Source: a virus | IMG/VR virus record: IMGVR_UViG_3300027770_000278 | Coordinates: 1 to 21,882 of that record | Length of the DNA: 21,882 nt | Reading direction: 5' to 3' (one strand) | Shown: positions 1 to 9,900 of the stretch, in pieces | Layout: each line of letters starts with the position of its first letter | Numbering within the stretch: position 1 is the stretch's first letter | The notes under the pieces: generated by a model | Databases searched by the model: none | Told to the model about the DNA's origin: nothing | What the model saw: the letters and a program-made list of their open reading frames with translations, nothing else | Translations under genes and position numbers: made by a program

Positions 1-743
1 TGCCCTTTTCTTTTATCCTTAAACATTTTGCCTATATCTTTAATGTTGTTTGCAATATCCTTAACATTATCCACAGTATTAACTAAATTATTTGCAATAT
101 TAGCCACTGCTGCAGCAGTATTTGCAACGTCATTAATTTGACTTAATGCAGAAGTAACATTATTAATTGCACCTGTTGCGTCTACACCAAGATTACCAAT
201 AGATGATGCCAAACCATTAATTGAAGATAATGAAGCTGCAATACCAGAAATACCACCACCTATATAATCATTCAGATCACCAATCGCTTCCTGAACATCA
301 GAAGGAGTATTGGTTATACTTGTATTATTTTGGTTAATATCTATAACATCCACCCATGAATCTGAAGTTCTTAATAGGGAAGAAGATTGAAAATTAAGAG
401 TTGCAGTTAATCCTTCTATTTGGAAAAGAGATTGTTGAAAATTACCACTAGTTAGATTTTGTGAAAGAGATTGCAATGCATTAGCAGTATTCTGTACTTG
501 AGAAATTTGGCTGACAGAAGATCTTAGAGCAGCAGTAACATCATCAGATATTAAACCTTCGCTTGATAATAATCCGATTGAATCGAATGCAGCATAACTT
601 ACTGTTCTCCATGAAACTGGTCTGTTAATAAATGGTGCAGCTATAGCTGCAATTTCTGCAGCAATAGCAGCGGCTCTATAAATTTTAAGTAATTTAGCAT
701 TATTAGTTGCAAATGAAATTACTGGTAAACTTGGTATTGGCAT
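1..743 (-). CDS. Virion-region protein of unknown function, C-terminus cut by window edge
   Basis: An open frame runs from an ATG at 743 to the left edge without a stop, giving about 247 residues of an incomplete protein. I do not recognise the family. The N-terminal 45 residues are Ala/Ile-rich and helical, including an AAIAAEIAAIAAP stretch. The rest is rich in Ser, Asn, Ala and Val, with heptad-like spacing near the visible end (VANIANNLVNTVDNVKDIAN) that suggests a long helix or coiled coil. It starts 4 bases after the gp5 stop and lies in the same baseplate operon, so a structural or baseplate role is inferred from context only. The translation start is supported by position rather than by a clear ribosome-binding site. 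Confidence 0.7.
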   Translation of the reverse strand, partial: MPIPSLPVISFATNNAKLLKIYRAAAIAAEIAAIAAPFINRPVSWRTVSYAAFDSIGLLSSEGLISDDVTAALRSSVSQISQVQNTANALQSLSQNLTSGNFQQSLFQIEGLTATLNFQSSSLLRTSDSWVDVIDINQNNTSITNTPSDVQEAIGDLNDYIGGGISGIAASLSSINGLASSIGNLGVDATGAINNVTSALSQINDVANTAAAVANIANNLVNTVDNVKDIANNIKDIGKMFKDKRKG

Positions 744-747
744 GGTT

Positions 748-2166
748 TTATACTGGTGGAACTGGCACCGGCTTCGGGCCCACTGGATCGAATAACGGTT
801 TACCGAGTGGTTGCGTTTTTGGTATCAGTCTGGTAACAATTGGTGATTCCGAATTAATACTGATCTTTGCAGATAAATTAATCTGTGAAGTAGTCGAGTT
901 TAGATTCAATAATGTACCTGCTGTAACAGATGTTAGCAGTTTTGATCCAACAGATGTTTTCGCATCTGATTGGATAGTTGTAGTTTTACCATCAACAAGT
1001 GTTTGGAGATTCGAACCAACAATTGTTTCTGTAGCCGAATATAACTTAGCACCTGCTGTTGTTGATGAAATATTCATTCCCAATTTAGATGTCAGAGTAA
1101 GGGTTGATGTGTTTGATGTCAAATTTATCGATCCTTTGGTTGAATCAGGTGCGCCAGCGGAAACACTAAAATTTTCATCACAAGATATTCTAGTTGAACC
1201 AGCTGAGTTTATATTAATGTCCCCACCAGCTTTCATCACAATATCTTTCACAGCATCTATAGTTATATTCTCATTACAAAAAATAGTAGTGTCTTTCTTA
1301 GCGTGAATTGTTAATTTATTATTCGCTTCTACGTTTATATCGTTTCCAGCGTATATATTAACTCTTCCTTCTGCAGTTATATTGACAGATCCTGTAACAA
1401 AAATATGATCATCACCTAAAACGATTGTATAATTTTCTCCATTAATCTTCGTTATCTTGTGTGCTTTGCCCTTTTCCTCATAAACTTCATAGAAAGTTCC
1501 GCATGGATGGTACTCATGTATTCTTCTATGATCTGGTGTGTCATCCCATTCTTTAACTATTCCACCTTCAGTTTGGAATACTTTATTAAATGGATATTGT
1601 GCACTATATGGAGGCTTGGGTTCCAACCATTCTGTATCTGTATCTCTTGGTCCACCATTTTCTGATTCTCCCTGGAGTGCAACTCGAATTGGTTCTCCTT
1701 TATTAGCAAGATTCTTTTTTCTCTGTTCAATTACTGTTTTATCTATCTTTTCATTTCTTGCTAATCTATTAGTATCTGGCTCTTTTAAATGATCTTCTTC
1801 AGGATAATGTGCTAATGGATCTGAGAAACCGATATTGGATCTAGCTTTTTCTTGAGGGATTCCACCAATAGTTCCAAAAACTACAGGTTCTTGACAATTT
1901 TCACCATCTCTGAAGAAACCGATTACCCATGTTCCTTCAACACACCCAACAGGAGCTTCTCCTATCCCATTCATTGAAGCCGAAGATATTGGCATAATAG
2001 GAAATGCCCAAGGTAAATCTTTCGTCGGAATTTTCGTTTTATCTTCTGTATGATATCCAAGAATTCTTACACGAAGTCTTCCCAATTTCTGAGGATCCAT
2101 TCTATCTTCAACGACACCTTGAAACCAAACAAAACGATCGTATCCCAAAAATCCATTACTAATCAT
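748..2166 (-). CDS. 5: Baseplate central spike gp5 (OB fold plus beta-helix, no lysozyme domain)
   Basis: This is the membrane-puncturing spike at the tip of the contractile tail. Residues 10-115 form a gp5/VgrG-type OB fold (FVWFQGVVEDRMDP, GRLRVRILGY, WVIGFFRDGENCQEPVVFG). A polar linker follows to about residue 225. From there to about residue 445 lie short beta repeats (ITAEGRVNIYAGNDINVEA, INLTSNTSTLTLTS) typical of the triple-stranded spike helix. It ends in a Pro-rich tail. T4 gp5 carries a GH24-like lysozyme between the OB fold and the helix; I see no such domain here. The ATG overlaps the gp27 stop by one base (TAATG) and has a strong GGAGG ribosome-binding site. The product should sit on a gp27 trimer. 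Confidence 0.9.
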   Translation of the reverse strand: MISNGFLGYDRFVWFQGVVEDRMDPQKLGRLRVRILGYHTEDKTKIPTKDLPWAFPIMPISSASMNGIGEAPVGCVEGTWVIGFFRDGENCQEPVVFGTIGGIPQEKARSNIGFSDPLAHYPEEDHLKEPDTNRLARNEKIDKTVIEQRKKNLANKGEPIRVALQGESENGGPRDTDTEWLEPKPPYSAQYPFNKVFQTEGGIVKEWDDTPDHRRIHEYHPCGTFYEVYEEKGKAHKITKINGENYTIVLGDDHIFVTGSVNITAEGRVNIYAGNDINVEANNKLTIHAKKDTTIFCNENITIDAVKDIVMKAGGDININSAGSTRISCDENFSVSAGAPDSTKGSINLTSNTSTLTLTSKLGMNISSTTAGAKLYSATETIVGSNLQTLVDGKTTTIQSDAKTSVGSKLLTSVTAGTLLNLNSTTSQINLSAKISINSESPIVTRLIPKTQPLGKPLFDPVGPKPVPVPPV

Positions 2167-3521
2167 TATTTCACCTCCGCTGCAATAGTTTCTTTACAAC
2201 ACTCTAGAGTTATGGTATATTGGACTTTAGTAATAGTGTGTCTAATATGCGTGATTAATAAATTTCCTTTATAATAGGTATCCATTTTATTTTCGCCCCC
2301 AGTTTCAGGTGAAGGTAAATCGAAATACACTATGTCCCCAGATTCTAATGTACAATCACCAGGTAACGTGATTCTTACTCTAAATAAATCTAAAGAAGCT
2401 AATCTGTGTGATCTAATCGAAGATATGTTTTCAGTAAAATTTGGATTTTCTAGAGTTCCAGTAGGATTATATATTATGAGAGATTCTTTATAATTCTTAG
2501 AATTAAAACGGTTGTTTTTAGAATCTGTTAATCCAGGGAACATTTTAAATTCTTCTAGGTGATAGAATTTATCGAAGCCATCATCATAATTAAATACTGT
2601 TTTTTTCCAAGTCTTAGTTGTTATGTCATGTGATATTAGAGTGCTATTATATAACCCATTAGCATTATTTGTTAGGGTATTGAAAGAATTCACAACTTCA
2701 TAATTATATGCATTGGCATATTGGTAGTCTAGTTCTGGTGTGTCAATGCCAACATTTCCAGGTCTGAAATAGATCTTTTTTCTGGCATCATAAGCAAGAA
2801 GATCATCTAAAGATAAAAACCAGAATTTATTGCTAGTTGTTTCGGTATATCTTGATTTGGTGTATGAAGATCTGTCTCCTGATGTTGGACCATCATTATA
2901 TAGAGTTTGGAAGAAAAAGAAAGTTGGTGTGTTATATTCTGCAGAAATTGCTCTAGAAGCTAACCAATTTATAGTCTTTAATGGAGTCCAATTAGGTATA
3001 ACAACATTTGCATTTCTAACAGTCTTTTCAAATTCATATGTGTCGGGGAGCCCGAATTCAGAAAATACTTTCTCTACTATGTAATCTACATTGTAGTCAG
3101 TGAAAGATTTCGATATTCGAATATTTCTATCAAGAACGAATTCTTCTGAAACAAAATGGATCTCATATGATTGAGATCTTTCATTAATCATTGTTCTGTT
3201 CTTGATATCTATCACTCTTCCAACAAAGATAATGTTTTTGATTGTAGGTTTGACTGCTTTGTCTTTTTTGGTTATTGCCTGTTGCGACGCATGATCTCCC
3301 ACAGAAACTTCAATAACAATTGCTTCATTACCCATAATAGGTAAAGGATTTGAACCAGATATTAGATTAAGAGCATCGTTGACAGTTACCCAACCAGTTA
3401 ATGATGCAGAATAGATAGATTCAAAGATATTAATCTCAGTGAAAACAGCAGATAAATTAACAGATGTTTTCTCACCTATTATGACTAATTGTTTTATCGA
3501 ATAATTACCTGCTTGTATCAT
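2166..3521 (-). CDS. 27: Baseplate hub protein gp27
   Basis: At 451 residues this is somewhat longer than T4 gp27 (about 390). The call rests on its start (an IKQLVIIGE strand, then INIFESIYSASLTGWVTVND, which resembles the first tube-like barrel of gp27/VgrG), on its length, and on its place directly upstream of the gp5 spike with a one-base stop/start overlap. The C-terminal part (LFRVRITLPGDCTLESGDIV, then LLITHIRHTITKVQYTITLE) fits the second barrel. gp27 forms a trimer that links the tail tube to the spike. The start has no clear Shine-Dalgarno sequence; it lies 4 bases after the gp53 stop, so translation is probably coupled. Confidence 0.85.
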   Translation of the reverse strand: MIQAGNYSIKQLVIIGEKTSVNLSAVFTEINIFESIYSASLTGWVTVNDALNLISGSNPLPIMGNEAIVIEVSVGDHASQQAITKKDKAVKPTIKNIIFVGRVIDIKNRTMINERSQSYEIHFVSEEFVLDRNIRISKSFTDYNVDYIVEKVFSEFGLPDTYEFEKTVRNANVVIPNWTPLKTINWLASRAISAEYNTPTFFFFQTLYNDGPTSGDRSSYTKSRYTETTSNKFWFLSLDDLLAYDARKKIYFRPGNVGIDTPELDYQYANAYNYEVVNSFNTLTNNANGLYNSTLISHDITTKTWKKTVFNYDDGFDKFYHLEEFKMFPGLTDSKNNRFNSKNYKESLIIYNPTGTLENPNFTENISSIRSHRLASLDLFRVRITLPGDCTLESGDIVYFDLPSPETGGENKMDTYYKGNLLITHIRHTITKVQYTITLECCKETIAAEVK

Positions 3522-3525
3522 GGTA

Positions 3526-4131
3526 TTATAGTAAAGAGCGAAATGTGTCTACAAAAATACCAATATAACTACTATTGCAAACTAAAATATTTCTTTTCGC
3601 CTCGTTGGCTTCTTCTTCAATTTCGTAATTGCTCTTGCTATATTTCATTAATCTGCCATTCTCAGATACTGCTCTCGAAGTCTGTGAACTTATATTCGTA
3701 TAGAGATAATTGTTTACGGGAACTTCTAAAAAATAATTTTTATCTTCTACTAAATCATCTGAAAATCTTTCGTAAGATTCTCTGATGAAATATTTGTAAG
3801 TCGTCTGTGCACCAGAAATGGACCCGTATTTATCTGCAATATAATCTTCAAATTCACCATATTGTAGAGGAAAATCATAAAATCTATCAAATTTATTATT
3901 GATGATCATTATCGTCCAATAATACATTGGTGTTTTATACAGGTCATTAGATATGGATTCTATATCTTCACCTGCCCTGATAAAGTATTTGTAGAAAATA
4001 CTTTTATCGTCGATTAATGATTCGCGTCTAACTATTCTTGTTGTTATATTCTTAAGAATTAAATTAACATTTCCTGTTTCGTCCACGAAATTTGGATATA
4101 ACACATATGGGAAAGATGAGAAATATGTCAT
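3526..4131 (-). CDS. 53: Baseplate wedge protein gp53
   Basis: The 201 residues match the length of T4 gp53 (196). The start, YFSSFPYVLYPN, and the segment at about residues 50-82 (IRAGEDIESISNDLYKTPMY followed by YWTIMIINNKFD) are typical of the gp53 family; the latter is the LysM-like motif by which gp53 clamps wedges together around the hub. It sits between the tube-junction protein and gp27, one base downstream of the former's stop, so it belongs to the same late operon. Nothing looks broken. Confidence 0.88.
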   Translation of the reverse strand: MTYFSSFPYVLYPNFVDETGNVNLILKNITTRIVRRESLIDDKSIFYKYFIRAGEDIESISNDLYKTPMYYWTIMIINNKFDRFYDFPLQYGEFEDYIADKYGSISGAQTTYKYFIRESYERFSDDLVEDKNYFLEVPVNNYLYTNISSQTSRAVSENGRLMKYSKSNYEIEEEANEAKRNILVCNSSYIGIFVDTFRSLL

Positions 4132-4132
4132 A

Positions 4133-5038
4133 TTAGAAAGTCACCCCTGTTTCCTTTTCGATTGCTGCCCTATCCAAAATTTCAGTTTCTTGGAAAGTCA
4201 TTGAAATTGAAATTTCTACCGGGGCATTTGTGTCTTTAAATGTGACGAAATTTTTACCATAAGAAACTTGCAAATCTTTGAGAATGCATCTTTTGGTTTT
4301 AAAGAGATATTTGTTTTGAGGTGTAGATGTAGTATAAAACAGTAATTCGAATTCAGAAGGAAATTTAAATAACAGAGATGCAGCAGCTAGTTCTGGATGC
4401 ATCGAAATCTTTAGAGCCTTTATTATGTCTTTAATTGACTCTGAATCTTTTTCATTCTTTGCAACCAATTCATATGCGAATTTAAATTCTCTAAATTTGA
4501 CACCATTTAAGAGTAACTCTTGGTGAGGATTAACTGACAATCCTGCTTGTATACCTAAAAGTTTTGCCCCACTTTTTGCTACGTCTCCACTTGCGGCGGC
4601 AATACCAGCGGAGGCGATCTTCCCTATCATACCAGCTTTCCCCTTAAAAAGAGATAAAATGTTGGCGGTGCCAGTGACCACACCACCAACAACAGAAGCA
4701 CCCAAGTCAGTTACCGACTCTTCACTATAATTAATGGTGTAATTTGTATCCAATGATAGAGGCATCGGTAGAAAGATAGTATAGTCACTCTTATTATTAT
4801 ACAATGTCGATCTTCTGTTAACAGCTCCTGGAATGAAATTTTCAGCAACGCCGGGGATGGCAATGACTCCGGTGCTGTACGCCACAGCACCAGCCACATC
4901 CTTAAGAACAGATGTTCCAACAGCTGTTACAACATTTGACTCATTTTTGAAGATATTAATACACAATCTATTATTACCATATCTATTAGATTCGGCTGTT
5001 AGATCAGAAGGATATGTGAAGATTTTGGTTTCGGCCAT
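4133..5038 (-). CDS. Tail tube-baseplate junction protein (gp54/gp48 type)
   Basis: This 301-residue protein has the layout of the T4 gp48/gp54 pair, which caps the baseplate and nucleates the tail tube. The N-terminal part carries strands such as NRLCINIFKNES and YTIFLPMPLSLDTNYTINYS. A central Gly/Ala-rich helical region (about residues 110-165) follows. The C-terminal half has a tube-like fold with KFREFKFAYELVAKNEKDSE, FPSEFELLFYT and a final PVEISISMTFQETEIL strand, typical of tube-fold proteins. Length is nearer to gp54 (about 320) than gp48 (about 365), but I cannot separate the two, and only one is visible here. It starts 6 bases after the gp4 stop. Confidence 0.75.
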   Translation of the reverse strand: MAETKIFTYPSDLTAESNRYGNNRLCINIFKNESNVVTAVGTSVLKDVAGAVAYSTGVIAIPGVAENFIPGAVNRRSTLYNNKSDYTIFLPMPLSLDTNYTINYSEESVTDLGASVVGGVVTGTANILSLFKGKAGMIGKIASAGIAAASGDVAKSGAKLLGIQAGLSVNPHQELLLNGVKFREFKFAYELVAKNEKDSESIKDIIKALKISMHPELAAASLLFKFPSEFELLFYTTSTPQNKYLFKTKRCILKDLQVSYGKNFVTFKDTNAPVEISISMTFQETEILDRAAIEKETGVTF

Positions 5039-5044
5039 ATATTC

Positions 5045-5482
5045 TTATTTATTAAACAATTCTTTCTCGGTTAAAACTAGAAATTCCATGCCAGCCTTCT
5101 TTGCGAATTCTTTTGCATATTTCCATTTCGCCTGATTAACCAAGTAAGTGTGTACGCTAGACACATATGATTCGGTTATTTTTTTTGGTCTTTTCGGTTC
5201 AATAGTTTGTGCATATGGTTTTACTTCTACAAGATATTTTTTATTAATTCCTTCCTTAGTTCTAACTATGAAATGGAAATCCACATAATATCTGTGTGCC
5301 TTTCCATCTAATGGTGAAATGTAAGGAACAACAATCTCTTCCGATCCATATTCTAATATAGCTGGATTAGTATCAAGATATTTTAAGAATCTTAATTCCC
5401 AGGTAGATCTCCAAATAATATTCGTTGGATCCCCTTTATATTTGTTTGGTGATTTTGGAGTGAAACGACCCGAATATGCCAT
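5045..5482 (-). CDS. 4: Head completion protein gp4 (PD-(D/E)XK nuclease-like)
   Basis: I chose the ATG at 5482 (145 residues, MAYSGRFTPKSPNKYKGDP) because that start matches the family; an upstream in-frame ATG at 5518 would overlap gp19. The sequence has the conserved WELRF (E29), YYVDF (D68) and LVEVKP (E86, K88) elements of a PD-(D/E)XK nuclease fold of TnsA-N type, as in T4 gp4, which acts at the packaged head before tail joining. It is the first gene of the leftward structural block and is divergent from gp19 with 26 bases between starts. No Shine-Dalgarno sequence is visible. A TATAAT word lies one base upstream of the ATG, too close to serve this start as an ordinary promoter. Confidence 0.85.
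   Translation of the reverse strand: MAYSGRFTPKSPNKYKGDPTNIIWRSTWELRFLKYLDTNPAILEYGSEEIVVPYISPLDGKAHRYYVDFHFIVRTKEGINKKYLVEVKPYAQTIEPKRPKKITESYVSSVHTYLVNQAKWKYAKEFAKKAGMEFLVLTEKELFNK
5046..5053 (-). promoter_or_regulatory. Possible late promoter word before the tube-junction gene
   Basis: Read on the minus strand this is AATAAATA, seven of eight bases of the T4 late word. It ends 7 bases before the ATG at 5038, the same geometry as the exact word before gp19. It overlaps the end of gp4 and may be chance in AT-rich DNA. Confidence 0.25.
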
Positions 5483-5494
5483 TATTATATTTAG

Positions 5495-5502
5495 TATAAA
5501 TA
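5495..5502 (+). promoter_or_regulatory. T4-type late promoter TATAAATA for gp19
   Basis: This is an exact match to the T4 late-promoter -10 word, which is read by a gp55-like sigma factor. It ends 6 bases before the gp19 ATG, so transcription would begin at or within a base or two of the start codon. No Shine-Dalgarno sequence lies between. It suggests a late, leaderless or nearly leaderless gp19 message. Confidence 0.65.
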
Positions 5503-5508
5503 ATAGAA

Positions 5509-6081
5509 ATGGGATCATTAAACGAATTCAAAGCCAATTTAGAAAAATTCGGAACAGTCAGACAATCTAGATTCGAAGTCACAATACCAGGTATATATTC
5601 TCTAGATCTGAAGTTCAGATGCGAATCAGTCAATATTCCTGGTATACAGATTCTAACCAAAGATTTCAATTTATATGGTGGTCAACCAATAGTAAAAATA
5701 CCGAACGGAAGATCTAACGAAGAAATTCAGATGACTTTTCTTGCTATGCAAGATATGAGAGATAGATATTTTTTCGAAGAATGGATTTCTGACATTTCAG
5801 ATTTCGGAACAAATAATGTTGCTTATTATGACAACGTTGCTAAATCTATTTCGATAACTATATTTAATGAAAAGGGGTCAACAGCTGAATTGGTCTCAGT
5901 ATATACTGTAGAATTAGCTAAAGCAATTCCAACACGTGTTGAGATGATACAAGTTGCATGGAAAGATTATGATACTTTGTTATCATACTCTGTTAGTTTT
6001 TCATATGAATCTTTAGTTATCAAAAGCTCTGGAAATATTTCAGAAAGACCATTCCAACATTTAGATAAAGTACAAAAATAA
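5509..6081 (+). CDS. 19: Tail tube protein gp19
   Basis: The 190-residue product is a T4 gp19-like tail tube subunit (T4: 163). The start, MGSLNEFKANLEKFGTVRQS then RFEVTIPG, resembles that of marine and cyanophage tube proteins. SVNIPGIQILTKDFNLYGG, PNGRSNEEIQMTF and YFFEEWISDI are characteristic tube-family elements. The C-terminus (VEMIQVAWKDYDTLLSYSVS) completes the beta barrel that stacks as hexameric rings inside the sheath. It opens the rightward structural block and is preceded by an exact late-promoter word. The sheath gene (gp18), usually next to gp19, is not in the window. Confidence 0.93.
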   Translation: MGSLNEFKANLEKFGTVRQSRFEVTIPGIYSLDLKFRCESVNIPGIQILTKDFNLYGGQPIVKIPNGRSNEEIQMTFLAMQDMRDRYFFEEWISDISDFGTNNVAYYDNVAKSISITIFNEKGSTAELVSVYTVELAKAIPTRVEMIQVAWKDYDTLLSYSVSFSYESLVIKSSGNISERPFQHLDKVQK

Positions 6082-6090
6082 GGATAAATT

Positions 6091-6810
6091 ATGTTACCTA
6101 AATTATCGCACCCAAGTTATGAAGTGAAGATCCCTTCTAACAAAAAGACTTATAAGTTCAGACCATATACGGTCAAAGAACAAAAGATTCTGCTCATGAT
6201 GCAAGAATCAGAATCCATTGAAGATATAACTAGGACTATCACTGATCTCATTGAATCCTGTTCAATAAATCCATTCTCCACAAAGTCTCTGACTTATTTT
6301 GATATCGAATTTCTTTTCATGAAGATTCGTTCTAAATCAGTTGGTGAAACAACTAAAATGTCATTTAAGTGTAATAATATTGTAGATGATGTAGTTTGTG
6401 GAACAGTTAACGAATTCGAAGTTTCTTTAGACGATGTCGAAGTTTCTTTTGCAAACTCATCATCAAATGAGATACTAGTTGCAAAGGATACATTCATTAA
6501 ATTACGTTATCCGAGTGCGGAATCGGCAAAATATTTAGAACTATATAATAAAACGAAAGAAATAAAATATTTCGTTTCAGCTGTGGCTGAAGATTTAGAA
6601 ACTATCATGGATTCGGAAAAGGTTTATGATGATTTCACACAAGAAGAATTAACTGAATTTATAAATTCTTTAGATTTAACCGTATTCAAAAGTATATTAG
6701 AATTCTATGTTAATACACCAAAATTAACCAAAGAAATTTCCTTTAATTGCAAAAAATGCAAATATTCTGAAACTATTGTATTGTCCGGTTTATCTGATTT
6801 TTTCGTATAG
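6091..6810 (+). CDS. 26: Baseplate hub protein gp26
   Basis: This 239-residue protein fits the T4 gp26 family (about 208 residues). Evidence: the opening LPKLSHPSYEVKIPSNKKTY with FRPYTVKEQKILL, then FDIEFLFMKIRSKSVGE, a segment I associate with this family. Four cysteines in two groups (C94, C103 and C220, C223) probably bind a metal. The ATG is preceded by AAGGA with a 7-base spacer. It lies 9 bases after gp19 and before a gp51-like gene. In T4, gp26 is involved in hub assembly. The extra C-terminal Cys-Lys-Lys-Cys element looks like half of a zinc ribbon. Confidence 0.8.
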   Translation: MLPKLSHPSYEVKIPSNKKTYKFRPYTVKEQKILLMMQESESIEDITRTITDLIESCSINPFSTKSLTYFDIEFLFMKIRSKSVGETTKMSFKCNNIVDDVVCGTVNEFEVSLDDVEVSFANSSSNEILVAKDTFIKLRYPSAESAKYLELYNKTKEIKYFVSAVAEDLETIMDSEKVYDDFTQEELTEFINSLDLTVFKSILEFYVNTPKLTKEISFNCKKCKYSETIVLSGLSDFFV

Positions 6811-6842
6811 CTATTAATAATGATAATTTGATGAATTACTAT

Positions 6843-6992
6843 ATGAGTAATTTTACTATGGCGCAGTTCTATCACTACTCTCTTTCTGAACTAGACGATA
6901 TGTATCCTTGGGAAAGAGAAGTTTATATGACTTTGTTGAACAAACATATCGAAGAAGAGAACGAACGAAGAAAGAATGCCAAAAACAAATAA
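6843..6992 (+). CDS. Small gp51-like hub assembly or tape-measure chaperone protein
   Basis: This 49-residue frame encodes MSNFTMAQFYHYSLSELDDM, then YPWEREVYMTLLNKHIEEEN and a basic end. The pattern (a short helix, Y-P-W-E-R-E, then a charged helix) is common in small proteins between gp26 and the next large tail gene in T4-like phages, where they are often annotated as gp51. By position it is also comparable to tape-measure chaperones. An in-frame ATG at 6831 would add four residues; neither start has a good ribosome-binding site. It overlaps the next gene by 17 bases, as expected for coupled translation. Confidence 0.7.
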   Translation: MSNFTMAQFYHYSLSELDDMYPWEREVYMTLLNKHIEEENERRKNAKNK

Positions 6993-9900
6993 AAGTTTAG
7001 CTAAATTAATAGATATTGTAAATAAGAATTCGTCTTCCAATTTGAAGAATGTTGAATCTATTTCTAACGATATATCTTCCCTCAAAGATCTTCTGATCGA
7101 AGATCGAGCTCTTAATGCAAAATTAAGAAAACAGAGATCGTCAGAAAATAAAAACGCCAAGATATTATCAGATGATTTAGATGAAATTCGTTCTAAGAGA
7201 AACAAAATCGATTCTGAAATTGCATCTCTTCTGAACGAAGAAAAGACACTACAAAAAAATCAACAAAAAGCAGACAAGAAAAAAGAAGATGAAGATTCAA
7301 CATATTACAGTAAACTTGGAGATAAGGAACTACAATCCGGAAATCTAGTTAGTGGATTGTTATTTTCGTTTCTGGGAAGAAATGAGAAAAATCAAGAAGA
7401 AATAGAAAAAGAGAATAAACAAGCCGATAGTGATGAGAGACGGAAGAGATTAGATTATCTAGAGAATGAGAAGAATGATAATGCAAAAGAAAGACAATCT
7501 CGAGTTAATGAATTTAAGAAGCAGACAAAAACCAAATCTCCTGTTAATACAACCGTAGCAACACCAGAAAAAACCAAAGTAACTCCAGATCCTGGTGTAG
7601 TAGATCAAAAATATTCGCAAAGAGATGCGGAGATCATATCTCCATCACCAATTGTAATACAAAATATCATAGATCCTGTAACTGTTGAAATTTCAAAAAT
7701 AAGCGAAAAATGTTTATCTGATTTAGCAAAAGTGTTCGCTTCTTCTGGGGGATCTGGCTCTGGATCTGGTTTTGATATTCCGGACTTTGACATGCCTGAT
7801 CGGCGAGGTAAACCCAACACAGGCCGGGGTCGAGGCCGAGGTCCAAGCCGAGGTCCAAGCCGAGGTCCAAGCCGAGGTCCAACAGGACGTCTCGGTGTAC
7901 CCAGGGTCGGTGGTTCTCCAGGATTTTTTGCAAAAGGTCTTGGATATCTATCCAAAATTCCTGGAGTTACCAGGTTGGCGGGGATTTTGCCTGGCTTGGC
8001 AGGTGCTGGTGCAGCTGGCGCTGGTGTGGCGGGTGCTGGTGCGGCTGGTGCGGCGAAGTTGGGGGCGGGAGGAGCCCTCAAAGTTGGTGCGAGACTATTA
8101 GGAAAAGCCGCCCTGCCACTGACAATTGCTATGGCTGCTTTTAATGGCTATCAAGGTGCCACTGACGAAGGTGTCAATAGTACATTATCATCAAGAGAGG
8201 GAAGAGAAAACGAACCAATTACTGCAACAGAGAGACTGAGATCTGGGAGATCAAGTATACTTTCTGGATTAACAGGTGGGCTTATCCCAGCGAAAGCTAT
8301 TGCTGATGCATTCGAATCGCCACTCGGTCAATTAGTAGAAATATTTGATCCATTCACATTACTTGCTAAGGGTTTAGAAAAAATGTTACCTGGTTTGGAT
8401 AAGTTGAAAGACTTGGCCAAAAATGTCGGAGGAGTGATTAGTGATGGATTTAAGGGTGCAGCGAAATTCTTTGGATTTACAGGAAACGAAACAGTTAATC
8501 CAGTAGATCCACTAGTGATGACTGCAGAAAAACAGAAAAATGCTGATCTGTTGACAGAACAGATGAAGAAAAGAGGATTTAACGATAAACAAATAGCTGC
8601 TGGTCTAGGAGTTACAGCTAAAGAATCCGGTCTGGTATCTAAGAGTGAAAACTTAGATTATGCTAACACAGATAACACACGTATAAGACAACTCTTTGGA
8701 AACCGAGTCGCTGGAAAAACTGATGAAGAATTAAATACCATCAAGAAAGATCCCGAGAAGATGGGCGAGACGATGTATGGTAAAGATACTGATATTGGCA
8801 AAGGGATGGGCAACACCGAGGTCGGCGATGGATGGAAATATCGAGGCCGTGGATTTATTCAATTAACTGGTAAGACCAATTATGCTGCTGCCAGCAAGGC
8901 AATATTTGGCGACGATACATTGGTCCAAAATCCTGACCGAGCCAACGAACCGGCAATTGCGGCTGAGATTTCTGCATGGTATCTTGATAAACGTGGTAAA
9001 GACATGGCTGGCAAGATGGGAGTGGATCTGGCTGCAGCTTCTCAGGAAGATGTTAACAGAGTCATGGTCAGTGCAGTTGCAGGCTCTGAGGTGAAAGCAG
9101 GACAAGGAATCACAGGAACAGAAGGTTTAGCTAAAACTGATGCATATGCGAAACAGTTTGGTGGAGATACTGTAAATCGTTTCGGGGCTGCGGGAGCAGC
9201 GAAACCCTCAATGGCGGCAAAAGCACCATTCGGTGCTGGAGGAGATTCGGGTGGAGGTGGTGCTTCGGATAGTTTCGGTGAACAAGCTGGAGGAAATTAT
9301 AATGCAAAACAACTATCTGACAGTGGATTGAAATTAAGAGGATATGGAGATGTTCAGGCTGCTGGTGCGTATTTAGATGAAAATTTAGTAAATCTATCGA
9401 AACAATTACCAAGTATTGTTGATGCGGAAAAAATCGCTGGTAAACCTGGAGAAGATCCTCTTGAATTTGTAAACATTAGTGGTCTCAATGATGCATATCA
9501 TAAAACATTACCATACAAATCGCAACACACAGAAGGCAAAGCAGTTGATTTCACATTAAATAGAAGACCGACTAAAGAAGAAGGGGAAAAGTTGGTGGCC
9601 CTTCTAAAGAAAAAAGGATTCAGTAAAGTAATAGATGAATATAATTATCCTTCTGGGGCAGCAACAGGTAACGGACACATTCATGCTGAAGTAGCTGGTA
9701 CTTCTTCTGATAAGTCATCTGCACCATCAGCAGTTGCTCCTGCGGGTGCACCACCAACTCCGGGTGCACCGGAGATGGTTGGAAAAGCACCATTCGGTGC
9801 TGGAGGAGATTCGGGTGGAGGTGGTGCGTCAGATAGTTGGGGTGAACCTGCGGGAACTGTTACACCAGCAACTAAAGAAACTGCTGTCGGGGCGGTGGCT

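Noticed and set aside
707-1306. 199-codon open frame on the plus strand
   Set aside because: It lies antisense to the beta-helix of gp5, whose repeats avoid stops in several frames; no ribosome-binding site or family features.
5483-5518. Longer gp4 start adding twelve residues
   Set aside because: The extra residues are hydrophobic, overlap gp19, and do not match the MAYSGRF-type start of the family.
7605-8081. 158-codon minus-strand frame rich in Pro/Ala/Arg
   Set aside because: Antisense to the low-complexity Gly/Arg linker and Gly/Ala segment of the large hydrolase; composition explains the open frame.
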